Assembly (NCBI GenBank): GCA_036504975.1
Contig: DASXUF010000080.1
Span: forward strand, 1 to 64,000
DNA from: Candidatus Binatia bacterium
GTDB taxonomy: Bacteria; Desulfobacterota; Binatia; UBA9968
Direction of reading: 5' to 3'
Length of the DNA: 64,000 nt
Numbering within the stretch: position 1 is the first letter of the stretch; each line of letters begins with the position of its first letter. Shown one piece after another: positions 1-9,949 of the stretch. Below the pieces are notes generated by a model. It was given only the letters and a program-made list of their open reading frames with translations. It ran no database searches and was not told where the DNA came from. Both the position numbers and the translations under genes were made by a program.

Positions 1-1056
<1,056 letters not shown>

Positions 1057-1064
1057 GAGGAATC

Positions 1065-1400
1065 ATGTTCGATGTGGCATACGCCCAAACGGGCCCGGGC
1101 TCCGGCGGGATCGGCTCGCTGGTCAGCTTCGCGCCGCTGATCCTGGTGTTCATCATATTTTATGTTCTGCTCATCCGGCCGCAGCAGAAGAAGTCCAAAG
1201 AACATCAGCAGATGCTTCGTCAGCTCAAAAAAAACGACGAGGTGATGACGTCGGGCGGGATTTACGGTAAGGTGGTGGCCCTGGCGGATACGGTGGTGAC
1301 TTTGGAAGTGGCGCCCAATGTGCGCATCCGCGTTCATCGGCCGCAGATCTCTGACATCGTGAAAGAAAAAGCCGGAACGAAAGAAGCCAAGGAGCAATAG
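1065..1400 (+). CDS. yajC: Preprotein translocase subunit YajC
   Basis: Small single-pass inner-membrane protein that associates with SecDF at the Sec translocon. The 111-residue product has a short N-terminal segment, one membrane helix (about residues 18-38, ending LLIRPQQKK, the family signature) and a basic cytoplasmic domain with the conserved MTSGGIYGKV block. The ATG at 1065 follows AGGAGG at 1056-1061 that overlaps the tgt stop, so translation is probably coupled. A longer in-frame reading beginning inside tgt exists but is not needed. Confidence 0.95.
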   Translation: MFDVAYAQTGPGSGGIGSLVSFAPLILVFIIFYVLLIRPQQKKSKEHQQMLRQLKKNDEVMTSGGIYGKVVALADTVVTLEVAPNVRIRVHRPQISDIVKEKAGTKEAKEQ

Positions 1401-1401
1401 C

Positions 1402-2994
1402 ATGCAGCGGGGTGTCCTGGTTCGCGTGGCCATATTTTTAGCTCTGACCGCGGTGGCGGTCGTTTATTTGGTTCCGTCCTTTGTCCCAGAGCTGCCGCCG
1501 TGGTGGAGTCAATACCTGCCGGCCGATCGCATCCATCTGGGATTGGATCTCCAGGGCGGCACTCATCTCGTGCTGGAAGTGAAGGTGGACAAGGCGATCG
1601 AGAACACGGTCGAACGGACCAAAGAAGATCTGCTCAAGCTGCTGCGCGAAAAGGGGATCGCGGCGACCGAGGTTTCGCGGCGCGGCAATCAGATCCACAT
1701 CAAGGGGCCGCCGGCCGTCGCCGACAAGCTCAGGGACCTGCTCAAGAGCGATTTCGGCAATCTTACGGTGATCAATTCTCAAACCGGAGGCGGCGGCGTG
1801 GAGCTGACGGTCGGCTTGAGCGAAAAGGAGCTCCGCGCGTTGCGCGACGGCACCGTGGACCAATCCCTGGAGACGATCCGCAACCGCATCGATCAATTCG
1901 GGGTGAGCGAGCCGATCATCCAGCGCCACGGACAGCAGGACATTCTGGTGCAACTGCCGGGGATTCAAGACCCGGAGCGCGCCAAGGAGATTATCGGCAA
2001 GACCGCGCTGCTTGAATTCAAGCTCTTGGTCGAGCCGGTCAGCGAAGATGCGCTGCGCAATCCGCCGTCCGGAACCGAGATTCTTTACGGCTACGGACCC
2101 CGAGGGGATGGAAGATCCGGAGGCGAGAAGGTGCCGTATCTGGTGCATTCGCAGGCGTTGATGACCGGCGAGTACATAGCCGACGCGCGCGTCCGTCCCA
2201 GCGAGCGCCTGGAAGGGCCTTACGTGGAGCTGATTCTCAACAGCACCGGCGCGCGGCTTTTCGAGCGCATCACGGCCGAGAACGTGAAGCGCCGGCTGGC
2301 GATCGTTCTCGACAACAAAGTCTACTCGGCGCCGGTCATCCAGGAGCGCATCGGCGGCGGGCGCGCCTCGATCACGGGAAGCTTCGATATGAAAGAGGCG
2401 CGCGACCTCGCCATCGTTCTCAGGGCGGGCGCCCTCCCGGCGCCGGTGGAGATCGTCGAAGAGCGCACCGTCGGGCCGTCGCTCGGAAGCGATTCGATCC
2501 GCCAGGGCATTATTTCATTCATCACGGGCGGCGGCCTGGTCATTTTATTCATGATCGCCTACTACAAGGGCGCCGGCCTCCTCGCCGACGTAGCGGTAAT
2601 TTTCAATATCCTCTACCTGCTGGCGATTCTGGCCGGCTTCAAGGCGGTGCTGACACTGCCCGGCATTGCCGGCATCGTCCTGACGGTGGGCATGGCGGTC
2701 GACGCCAACGTGCTCATCAATGAGCGCATTCGCGAAGAGCTGCGGGCGGGAAAGTCGCCGCGCGCGTCGATCGAGGCGGGCTACGAGCGCGCTTTGCCGG
2801 CAATTCTCGACTCCAACATCACGACGATTCTCTCCGGCTTGATCCTTTTTCAGTTCGGCACGGGTCCGATCAAGGGATTCGCGGTCACCCTGTGCGTCGG
2901 TATTCTCACGACGGTTCTCAGCGCGGTTTATCTGACGCGAATCCACTACGACTATCGCATAGCCGGCCGCACGCTCGCGCGCGTCAGCATCTGA
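1402..2994 (+). CDS. secD: Protein translocase subunit SecD
   Basis: Proton-motive-force-driven accessory subunit of the Sec translocon that helps pull exported proteins out on the periplasmic side. The 530-residue protein has an N-terminal membrane helix, the DLQGGTHLVLEV motif just after it, a large periplasmic P1 domain (FGVSEPIIQRHG, VQLPGIQDPERAKEIIG), and five C-terminal membrane helices containing GMAVDANVLINERIREEL. Length and domain order are normal. The stop of yajC is one base before this ATG, and secF starts 10 bases downstream. Confidence 0.96.
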   Translation: MQRGVLVRVAIFLALTAVAVVYLVPSFVPELPPWWSQYLPADRIHLGLDLQGGTHLVLEVKVDKAIENTVERTKEDLLKLLREKGIAATEVSRRGNQIHIKGPPAVADKLRDLLKSDFGNLTVINSQTGGGGVELTVGLSEKELRALRDGTVDQSLETIRNRIDQFGVSEPIIQRHGQQDILVQLPGIQDPERAKEIIGKTALLEFKLLVEPVSEDALRNPPSGTEILYGYGPRGDGRSGGEKVPYLVHSQALMTGEYIADARVRPSERLEGPYVELILNSTGARLFERITAENVKRRLAIVLDNKVYSAPVIQERIGGGRASITGSFDMKEARDLAIVLRAGALPAPVEIVEERTVGPSLGSDSIRQGIISFITGGGLVILFMIAYYKGAGLLADVAVIFNILYLLAILAGFKAVLTLPGIAGIVLTVGMAVDANVLINERIREELRAGKSPRASIEAGYERALPAILDSNITTILSGLILFQFGTGPIKGFAVTLCVGILTTVLSAVYLTRIHYDYRIAGRTLARVSI

Positions 2995-3004
2995 GAGGAA
3001 GGCG

Positions 3005-3907
3005 ATGGAGATCATCAGGCCCGGAACGAACATACCGTTTACCAAGTACCGCACCGTCGCGGTGATCGTGTCCACGGCGGTGAACCTCGTCGTGCTGCTT
3101 TTGCTGTTCACGAGAGGCCCCAACCTGGGCGTGGACTTCGCCGGCGGCACCGTGGTGCAGCTCAAGTTTCAGCAGAAGGTCTCGATCCCGGACATCCGGC
3201 GCGCGCTGACGCCGATCGGCCTGGGCGACAGCGTGATCCAGGACTTCGGCAAGGAAGGCGAGAACGAGTTTCTCGTGCGTCTGGAAAGGCCGCCGGGCGA
3301 GCTGGGCGCTCTCGGCGAGAAGCTCCGCGGCGCTCTCGCCGGCCAGTTCGGTCAAAACCAGGTGGAGATCCGCAGAGTCGAGTCGGTCGGGCCCAAGGTG
3401 GGCAAGGAGCTGCGCGATCGGGCGACCTGGTCGGTGATCGCGGCCACGGTCATGATGGGAGTTTATATCTGGTTTCGCTTCGAGCTGCGCTTCGGCATCG
3501 GCGCCGTGATCGCGTTGATTCACGATGTGCTGGTCACGGTCGGCGGGATCATTCTTATCGGCTACGAATTCGATCTCACCATCGTGGCCGCGCTCTTGAC
3601 GATCGTCGGCTTTTCGGTGAATGACACGGTCGTGATTTGCGATCGCATACGCGAGAACATGCGCCGAAGCAAAAGAGAGGGACTGGAAAAGGTCGTCAAC
3701 ACCAGCATCAACGAATGCCTTAGCCGCACCATTATTACGACCGGCACGGCGCTCATGGTCCTCCTCGCGCTGTTTATTCTCGGCGGGGCCGTGATTCGGC
3801 CTTTCGCTTTTTCCCTCATGGTGGGCTTTTTCTCCGGCGTCTACTCGACGATCTTCATCGCCAGCCCGATCATTCTCATGTGGGAGAGAGGCAAGAAAAA
3901 AACCTGA
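3005..3907 (+). CDS. secF: Protein translocase subunit SecF
   Basis: Partner of SecD in the Sec accessory complex. The 300-residue protein shows the N-terminal helix, GVDFAGGTVVQLKF, and the membrane core with YIWFRFELRFGIGAV, SVNDTVVICDRIREN and NECLSRTIITTGTAL. An SD-like GAGAGGAAGGCG precedes the ATG. It is the last gene of the tgt-yajC-secD-secF run. A short A+T-rich inverted repeat follows before recJ. Confidence 0.96.
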   Translation: MEIIRPGTNIPFTKYRTVAVIVSTAVNLVVLLLLFTRGPNLGVDFAGGTVVQLKFQQKVSIPDIRRALTPIGLGDSVIQDFGKEGENEFLVRLERPPGELGALGEKLRGALAGQFGQNQVEIRRVESVGPKVGKELRDRATWSVIAATVMMGVYIWFRFELRFGIGAVIALIHDVLVTVGGIILIGYEFDLTIVAALLTIVGFSVNDTVVICDRIRENMRRSKREGLEKVVNTSINECLSRTIITTGTALMVLLALFILGGAVIRPFAFSLMVGFFSGVYSTIFIASPIILMWERGKKKT

Positions 3908-3987
3908 GTTTTTAATTTTTAGTTCTCTCAGTTGTTAGTTTTGAGCCGAAACTAAAAACTCAAAACTTAAAATTCAAAATTAGGACT
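3908..3987. repeat. A+T-rich imperfect inverted repeat between secF and recJ
   Basis: The spacer is built from short repeated words of the type TTTTTAGTT on the left and AACTAAAAACTCAAAAC on the right, which pair imperfectly around the GCCG at about 3943. It could act as a transcription terminator for the sec operon, but there is no clean GC-rich stem followed by a T-run. It resembles other low-complexity intergenic hairpins in this window. Confidence 0.4.
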
Positions 3988-5700
3988 ATGTTGAAGCGCT
4001 GGATTCTAAGAGAGGCGGATGAGGATTGCGTTGCCCGTCTCTCCCAGGCGCTTCCGGTCGAACCCCTGATTGCGCGGCTCCTGGCGCATCGCGGCTTGGC
4101 CGAGCCGGAAGCCGCCAGGCGCTTTCTCTCCTCCAGTCTACGCTCCGACTTGCCCTCGCCGTTTCTCATGAACGGCATGGAGTGCGCCGCCGAGCGGCTG
4201 GCGTCCGCCGTCGCGCGCGGCGAGCTGATCTGCGTCTGGGGCGATTACGACGTCGATGGAACCACCGGGACCGCCGCTTTGATCTGTTTTCTGAGAGAGA
4301 TCGGCTGCAACGCGATCTACTACATCCCGCATAGAATCGACGAGGGGTACGGTCTCAACGCCGAAGGCATCCGGCAGTTGCACGCGCAGGGAGTCCGCGT
4401 CCTCGTCAGCGTGGACTGCGGCGTTTCGAATTATGCAGAGATCGAGCTCGCGCAATCGTTGGGCATCGACGTGGTGGTCGTCGATCATCACCAGCCGCCT
4501 GAGCTTCTCCCTCCCGCGCTCGCGATCTTGAATCCGCATCAGGCGAGTTGCGCCTTTCCCGACAAGGGGCTCTGCGGCGCCGGTCTCGCGTTTTATTTGA
4601 TCATCGGTCTCCGGGCGAAGCTCCGCGACGCGGGCTGGTTCGGCGGCGCGGAAGTCCCCGATATCCGACGTTGTCTCGACGTCGTCACGCTCGGCACGAT
4701 CGCCGACATGGTTCCCTTGAAGGGGGTGAATCGCGTTCTGTCGCGGCGCGGCCTCGAAGTCTTGGGCGGCTCGACCCGCCCCGGCATTCTGGCGCTGAAG
4801 CAGGTCGCCGGCGTGGCCGCCGGAGAAATCACCGCCGGGCAGGTGGGCTTCAGGCTCGGACCCAGGATCAACGCCGCCGGGCGGATGGACGCGGCGCTCA
4901 AGGTGGTCGAGATGCTGACGACCGATTCCGCCGAGGAGGCGCTGAGAATCGCGCGGGAACTCGACGCGCACAACCGCGAGCGGCAGGCGACCGAAGCAAA
5001 AGTTTTACGCGAGGCGATGGAACAGGCGGGCGCGGAGATCGGCGGCCGCTGCTCCCTCGTTCTGGGGTGGGAGGGGTGGCACCCGGGGGTTTTGGGCATC
5101 GTCGCCTCGCGCATCGTCGAAAGATTTTATCGGCCCACCGTGGTCGTCGGGTTTCATGAAGGAGTGGGCAAGGGATCGGCGCGCGGCATCCGCGGCTTCC
5201 ACATGGTGGAGGCGTTTCGCGGCTGCGGCGAATGGCTGGAAAAGTTCGGCGGGCACGAGTATGCCGCCGGTCTCACGATCCGGCAGGAAAAGTTCTCTTC
5301 GTTTGCGGAGCGGTTCGAAGATGTGGCGCGGAAGTCGCTCACGCCGGAGCATTTGACGCCGGTGATCGACGTGGACGCGGAGCTCGATTTTTCCCGGATC
5401 GGGGTCGAGTTGCTGCGGCAGATCGGCGAGCTCGAGCCTTTCGGCATCGGCAATCCCGAGCCGGTCTTCATGACTCGCGGCGTCGAGATCTGCGAGCGCA
5501 AGGGCATCAACGGCGGGTCGCGCTTCAAGCTGCGTCACGCGGGGAGGACCTTCGGCGCGGTCGCGTTCGGCCTGGAGGAACGCTGGCCGGAAGCTCCCCA
5601 GTCCAGAATCGATGTTGTTTATCGTTTGAATGAGAACGAATGGAACGGGACCTATGCCGTGGAGCTGCGTTTGCTCGACGGCCGCGCCACGGAGGCGTGA
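3988..5700 (+). CDS. recJ: Single-stranded-DNA-specific 5'-3' exonuclease RecJ
   Basis: Degrades single-stranded DNA 5' to 3' in recombination and mismatch or base-excision repair. The 570-residue product carries the DHH phosphoesterase domain (DYDVDG at 86-91, VDCG near 142-145, VVVDHHQPP with DHH at 166-168, a RINAAGRMD block) and the DHHA1 domain with the KFGGHEYAAG motif. A C-terminal OB-like region (LEPFGIGNPEPVF) follows, as in full-length RecJ. All Mn-binding Asp/His motifs are present. A binding-protein gene begins immediately after its stop. Confidence 0.95.
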   Translation: MLKRWILREADEDCVARLSQALPVEPLIARLLAHRGLAEPEAARRFLSSSLRSDLPSPFLMNGMECAAERLASAVARGELICVWGDYDVDGTTGTAALICFLREIGCNAIYYIPHRIDEGYGLNAEGIRQLHAQGVRVLVSVDCGVSNYAEIELAQSLGIDVVVVDHHQPPELLPPALAILNPHQASCAFPDKGLCGAGLAFYLIIGLRAKLRDAGWFGGAEVPDIRRCLDVVTLGTIADMVPLKGVNRVLSRRGLEVLGGSTRPGILALKQVAGVAAGEITAGQVGFRLGPRINAAGRMDAALKVVEMLTTDSAEEALRIARELDAHNRERQATEAKVLREAMEQAGAEIGGRCSLVLGWEGWHPGVLGIVASRIVERFYRPTVVVGFHEGVGKGSARGIRGFHMVEAFRGCGEWLEKFGGHEYAAGLTIRQEKFSSFAERFEDVARKSLTPEHLTPVIDVDAELDFSRIGVELLRQIGELEPFGIGNPEPVFMTRGVEICERKGINGGSRFKLRHAGRTFGAVAFGLEERWPEAPQSRIDVVYRLNENEWNGTYAVELRLLDGRATEA

Positions 5701-5711
5701 AGGGGGCTCAT

Positions 5712-6731
5712 GTGCGCCTGATCGGCCGTAATGTTCAAGCAGTCGTGTTTTCATTGGCGGTGCTTGTCGTGGCTGTTTCTTGCTTCGCGGCCGAAGTCGG
5801 CGGCAAACCGGAGAAGAGCGACGTCATTGTCACCTACGCGCAACCCAGCGGCGCCTTTACGCCGATATGGGTCGCGTACGAAGCCGGACTTTTCAAGAAG
5901 TATGGGGTGAACGCCAAAGTTCAGCTTATGACTCCTCAAGTCTCCGCCCAGGCAGTTGTCTCCGAGGACGCGGATTTCTATACCGACGGTCCGGACCTCA
6001 TCAACGCGCGGATGCACGGAGCGCGAGTCAAGTATTTCGGCGGCACGATGCAGCAGTTCGTTTTTCAGATGTGGGGCGCCAAGGAGATCGGCTCGGTGCA
6101 GCAATTGAAAGGCAAGGCGGTGGCGGCGAGCACGCCGCGCGCCGCGCTCGACACGGCGACGCGCGAAGCGCTCAAGAAAAACGGCCTGGCGCCGGACAAG
6201 GACGTGCAAATCCTCTACGTTCAATCCGTTCCGGCGATTTTGAGCTCGATCATCAGCGGCAAGACCGCCGCCGGGACGCTCTCCGCGCCGAATACGCTCA
6301 AAGCCAAGGACGCGGGCCTTAACCTTCTCGCGGACATCGGCAAATTGAACATCCCCGGCCTTCAAGTCACTTACGGAACGACGGAGAAATATCTCAAGTC
6401 GAACCCGAACACCGTCTACGCTTTTCTCAAAGCGATGGCCGAGGCGGTCATCATGTCGAGAAAGCAGCCGGAGATCGCCAAAAAGGCGATCGGCAAATAC
6501 GGCAAGATCGAGGACGCGCCGACGATCGACGGAACTTACGACGCCTTCGCGCCGTACTGGGAGATGAATCTTTTGGTGCGCGCCGACGCCATCAAGGCGC
6601 AGTTCGGCTACATGGATGAGAAGGAGTTTCCCCAGGCCAGGAATTCGGACCCGAAAGAGTTCTTCGACAACTCGTTCGTCGAGGCGCTCGAAAAATCGGG
6701 GTTCTTCAAGAGCGTGGGGTTGGTGAAGTAA
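5712..6731 (+). CDS. ABC-type NitT/TauT-like substrate-binding protein
   Basis: Predicted periplasmic binding protein of the NMT1/THI5/SsuA class (sulfonate, nitrate, taurine or pyrimidine-precursor type ligands; the ligand cannot be read from sequence). The GTG at 5712 is preferred because AGGGGG lies 6 bases upstream and it gives a clean signal peptide (RLIGRN, then a hydrophobic stretch ending CFAAEVGG). The mature part opens with YAQPSGAFTPIWVAYEAGLF, the classic start of this fold, and contains QLKGKAVAAS and VPAILSSIISGKTAAG. The start may instead be GTG 5697, overlapping the recJ stop. No permease or ATPase gene is nearby, so it is an orphan binding protein. Confidence 0.85.
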   Translation: MRLIGRNVQAVVFSLAVLVVAVSCFAAEVGGKPEKSDVIVTYAQPSGAFTPIWVAYEAGLFKKYGVNAKVQLMTPQVSAQAVVSEDADFYTDGPDLINARMHGARVKYFGGTMQQFVFQMWGAKEIGSVQQLKGKAVAASTPRAALDTATREALKKNGLAPDKDVQILYVQSVPAILSSIISGKTAAGTLSAPNTLKAKDAGLNLLADIGKLNIPGLQVTYGTTEKYLKSNPNTVYAFLKAMAEAVIMSRKQPEIAKKAIGKYGKIEDAPTIDGTYDAFAPYWEMNLLVRADAIKAQFGYMDEKEFPQARNSDPKEFFDNSFVEALEKSGFFKSVGLVK

Positions 6732-6788
6732 GGGGAAGGGAACAGCTGCGAAAATCAGCGCGGACGAATTCAGCATCGAGGCGCTAGC

Positions 6789-7646
6789 GTGAGCACCCAA
6801 TGCAGTCTTTGTAAAAAGCCCAGGGCGAAAACCTGGTGGAGCAACGCGGTTGACGGCATAGTATGCTATACGTGTTACCAGAAGGAGCTTGCGCCCAAGC
6901 ACAAGTGCGCCTCCTGCGGCATGAGCCGCGCTGTTCACAGGTGGATGGCTGAGGACCGGCCGTATTGCCGGACTTGCTATCAGCGGGAGGTGAATATAGC
7001 GACCTGTCGCCACTGCGGTCGGCGTAGGCCGGTGGCGAGTCGGGGTCCTCAGGGCCAAAGCGTCTGCGACTCGTGCTACAAGCGCTTGCTGCAGCCAAAA
7101 CAGGAGTGCTCCCGATGCGGCCGTCTAGATATCGTCTCCCTGTTCACAAAAAGCGGCGCTCCTATCTGTCAAAAGTGCTATGAGCGACGATTCAGACCTC
7201 GTGAATCGTGCGTCCTGTGCCACAAGCCGGGCGTCGTGCAGTTCCGTCTTGACGGAAACGCGGTGTGCCGGCGGTGCTACAGCAAAAACATCAACGTGGC
7301 GTGGTGTTCAACATGCGGCGCACTTCGCGCCGTGGAAGCGCGCAGCCGAACGGGGAAACCGCTCTGCGGCCCATGTCATGCGAAACGCCGCGCTCCCGAA
7401 CGGTGCGCTCTCTGCGCGCAGGTGAAGCCGGTCCACACGCGACCGCCCTCGATGGGACCCGTTTGCGGGCCGTGCTATCGACGGCGCCTGCATCCCCGCC
7501 ATCGCTGCAGCGAGTGCGGCAGCCGGCGCGTCATCGTTTCCCGTCAAAGAGAAGCTATCGCGCTTTGTTCGAAGTGCTATCAGCGCAGGAAGGCCGCGGC
7601 GTATAACACCGAGCGGGAGGGCCACTTCTCTTTACCGTTTCGTTGA
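6789..7646 (+). CDS. Protein of eight tandem Cys4 zinc-ribbon-like units
   Basis: Function unknown. The 285-residue product is almost wholly an eightfold repeat of about 33-35 residues, each with CxxC, about 16-17 residues, then CxxC followed usually by Tyr and basic residues (CYxR). The pairs are C5/C8-C26/C29, C40/C43-C60/C63, C73/C76-C93/C96, C107/C110-C127/C130, C141/C144-C160/C163, C173/C176-C193/C196, C206/C209-C226/C229 and C240/C243-C260/C263. All 32 cysteines are intact, implying up to eight bound zinc ions. The sequence is rich in Arg and Lys, suggesting nucleic-acid or protein binding. Similar Cys4 repeats occur attached to some site-specific recombinases, but there is no recombinase domain here. 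The start is a GTG at 6789. It lies alone between two binding-protein genes. Confidence 0.75.
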   Translation: MSTQCSLCKKPRAKTWWSNAVDGIVCYTCYQKELAPKHKCASCGMSRAVHRWMAEDRPYCRTCYQREVNIATCRHCGRRRPVASRGPQGQSVCDSCYKRLLQPKQECSRCGRLDIVSLFTKSGAPICQKCYERRFRPRESCVLCHKPGVVQFRLDGNAVCRRCYSKNINVAWCSTCGALRAVEARSRTGKPLCGPCHAKRRAPERCALCAQVKPVHTRPPSMGPVCGPCYRRRLHPRHRCSECGSRRVIVSRQREAIALCSKCYQRRKAAAYNTEREGHFSLPFR

Positions 7647-7695
7647 CAACGTGCAAGTGAAGTACAGAAGCTCCGACAACGAGAGGAGAGCTGTG

Positions 7696-8712
7696 ATGCT
7701 GATTAACACAGTTGTTTCTCTGATAATGCTTTTTTGCCTTTCTGTTTCCACCCGCCCGGCTTGGGGTCAATCCGATCACACCGTCAGTCTGATCGAAGGC
7801 GCAAAAAAAGAACGGCGACTGGTGTGGTATACGGCCATGGGAGCATCGGATGCCAATCTCATGGCGGAGGCCTTCAAGAAGAGATATCCTTTCGTTGCCG
7901 ACGTTGAAGTTTTCCGGGGCACCGCGGAAAATACCCTCAATCGGATTCTGACCGAGACCCGCGCCGGCAAATGGGGGTTTGATCTAGCGGCCATGACCGA
8001 GATCAATATCCTCGTTCACCACAGGCTCATCTCTCCCTACGTCTCTCCAGAAGCCAAGGCTTATCTGAAAGAGATGAAAGATCCCGGTGGCCACTGGACC
8101 GGGATTTTTGCCAACTACTATGTCCTCGGGTACAACAGCAGGCTGGTATCTGAGAAAGACGCCCCCAAAGGGTGGGAAGATCTCCTCGATCCCAAGTGGA
8201 AAGGGAACATCTCCATCGATCAAGAAGAATACCCCGGGTATGCTACGCTGCTTGCGGCCTGGGGCAGGGAGAAAACCGAGAAGTATATGCAGGCCTTGGC
8301 GCGGCAGAGCATCCACTGGAAGAAGGGCCATACCCTGATTGCTCAATTGATGGGCGCGGGAGAGTTTCCTATGGCCATTGTCTATGCACACCGGATAGAG
8401 GAAATGAAGAAGAAAGGCGCCCCGGTAGACTGGGTAAATACGCTCAATCCCATCGTCGCTTCGATCAGCGGCATCGGCCTCAGCTCCAAACCGAATCATC
8501 CGAATGCCGCAAGGCTTTTTATAGACTTTGTTCTTTCTCGAGAGGGTCAGGCAATGATCCGCTCCTTTAATCGCGTCGCGGCACGTTCGGACGTGGAGCC
8601 CCTCGCACCGAAATTAGACCAGACCAAGCTCAAGCTTAAGGCGGTTCCCGTGGACATTGGAACGCGCTATAGCGAATACGTTCACGAGTTCAGGCGCATC
8701 TTTGGTCTATAG
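7696..8712 (+). CDS. Iron/polyamine-type extracellular solute-binding protein (copy 1)
   Basis: Predicted periplasmic ABC binding protein of the family-1, Fe(III)/PotD-like class; ligand unknown. The ATG at 7696 has AGGAG seven bases upstream and begins a signal peptide ending near RPAWGQ. The mature domain includes LIEGAKKERRLVWYTAMG at the N terminus, PKGWEDLLDPKWKGNIS, and SISGIGLSSKPNHPNAAR. Length is 338 residues. It is closely similar along its full length to the product of 9950-10957, and each is followed by a convergent LysR gene. No permease or ATPase is nearby. Confidence 0.85.
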   Translation: MLINTVVSLIMLFCLSVSTRPAWGQSDHTVSLIEGAKKERRLVWYTAMGASDANLMAEAFKKRYPFVADVEVFRGTAENTLNRILTETRAGKWGFDLAAMTEINILVHHRLISPYVSPEAKAYLKEMKDPGGHWTGIFANYYVLGYNSRLVSEKDAPKGWEDLLDPKWKGNISIDQEEYPGYATLLAAWGREKTEKYMQALARQSIHWKKGHTLIAQLMGAGEFPMAIVYAHRIEEMKKKGAPVDWVNTLNPIVASISGIGLSSKPNHPNAARLFIDFVLSREGQAMIRSFNRVAARSDVEPLAPKLDQTKLKLKAVPVDIGTRYSEYVHEFRRIFGL

Positions 8713-8757
8713 CCCAGCCAGGACTGCGTAGCGGAACCTCTATTCTAATCTCCCACT

Positions 8758-9660
8758 TTACGGGCGCCCCTTGGAACCTCTAAGAAAGTCGATAAACGCC
8801 CGGACTAGAGGAGATCTCTGTTGGTTCTTGTGAACCACGATGTACATGGTTCTTTTGATGTTGAGCTCCGGCACCTTCAAAATTTTTAGCCTGCCGGCCT
8901 TAACATCTGACATGACATGGACCTTGCTCAAGAAGCCAATGCCCAGCCCATTGGCCACCACGCCTCTGATGGCATCTCTGCTACCCATTTGGAGATTGAC
9001 CTCCACCGCGGATATAGCGGGGATGCCTTTCTCCGCGAACTTTTTCTCAAGCATATTTCGGATTGGAGTGCCTTTCTCATACGTAACCAACGGTTGCTTA
9101 GCCAGAAGCGTTAAGGGTACGGAACGTCTTTTGGTGAGAGGATGCCTCGGTGGCGCAATAGCCACAACGTCCTCCTCTAGATAGAGCTCGCTCAGAAGGA
9201 GACGCGAGCGTGGAAGCCAGCTCAGGATTGCAAGGTCGATGTTCCCTTCCAGCAGTTTCTGCTCCAAGGCCTCGCTCGTCTGGATCGTTAGGTCGACATC
9301 GACCCCGGGATACTCCTTCTTGAACTTTTGTATGGCCACCGGCAGAAAGGTAGCCGTCGCGATGCCTGCACCACCAACCATGAGCCTCCCTTTCTTCAGC
9401 CCCTTCACTTGATCCATCTCGTCGGGAATTTTATCGACGGTACTCAGCACGGTCTCCGCAAGTTTCAACAGCCGCCTGCCGGCTTCGGTGAGGTGAGGCC
9501 TCACGCCCAACTTCTCGAAGAGCTTCACCTTAAGTTCTTTCTCTAGACCGATCACTAGAGCGGAGGCCGACGGCTGGCTGATATTCAAGGCCTTCCCGGC
9601 CTTGGTGAAGCTTCCTTCCTTCGCGACGGTGGCGAATGCCTTCAACTGCCACAATGTCAT
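8758..9660 (-). CDS. LysR-family transcriptional regulator (copy 1)
   Basis: DNA-binding regulator with an N-terminal winged helix (residues 1-60: MTLWQLKAFATVAKEGSF and KALNISQPSASALVIGLE) and a C-terminal co-inducer domain of the periplasmic-binding-protein fold. The ATG at 9660 follows AGGAGATTCCCC. It converges on the binding-protein gene ending at 8712 with 45 bases between. It is a full-length paralogue of the LysR encoded at 10944-11918. Because its partner gene encodes a solute-binding protein, the pair may link ligand uptake or sensing with expression; the ligand is unknown. Confidence 0.93.
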   Translation of the reverse strand: MTLWQLKAFATVAKEGSFTKAGKALNISQPSASALVIGLEKELKVKLFEKLGVRPHLTEAGRRLLKLAETVLSTVDKIPDEMDQVKGLKKGRLMVGGAGIATATFLPVAIQKFKKEYPGVDVDLTIQTSEALEQKLLEGNIDLAILSWLPRSRLLLSELYLEEDVVAIAPPRHPLTKRRSVPLTLLAKQPLVTYEKGTPIRNMLEKKFAEKGIPAISAVEVNLQMGSRDAIRGVVANGLGIGFLSKVHVMSDVKAGRLKILKVPELNIKRTMYIVVHKNQQRSPLVRAFIDFLRGSKGRP

Positions 9661-9949
9661 CGGGGAATCTCCTAAGTGAGCGATTAGGAATTTTCTCTCG
9701 GCAGGTTATGGAAATCAAGAATCTTTCTGCGTATACAAATCATGCGATTAGTCTATAGATTAGGACAAAAATGTTGTCTGTGCTTGTTAGTTGAATGTTA
9801 GAAGATATAGATGACGCAGAGAAGATCAACGTCTAGGAACGAAGGCGCACCGTGGACAAAGGAGAATCCAAGAAGGACTTGACAACGCGACGAAATATTC
9901 TGTATAGAGCGCTCACAAGCGAGAGGGCAAAGCGTGGGGCTGGATTGAC
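9661..9949. promoter_or_regulatory. Divergent regulatory region of LysR copy 1 and binding protein copy 2
   Basis: This 289-base A+T-rich spacer separates divergent genes. It contains GATTAGTCTATAGA at 9746-9759, matched by GATTATCCTATAGA at 11938-11951 upstream of the paralogous LysR gene (12 of 14 identical). Shared placement near two paralogous regulators makes it a candidate LysR operator; binding is inferred. Confidence 0.45.
9879..9908 (+). promoter_or_regulatory. Sigma70-like promoter for binding protein copy 2
   Basis: TTGACA at 9879-9884, an 18-base spacer, then TATAGA at 9903-9908. It lies about 40 bases before the ATG at 9950. A perfect -35 box and a good -10 box in the right orientation support it. 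Confidence 0.55.

Noticed and set aside
5640..5711. Earlier start for the binding protein inside recJ
   Set aside because: Residues there do not form part of a signal peptide; GTG 5712 with AGGGGG gives a normal one.
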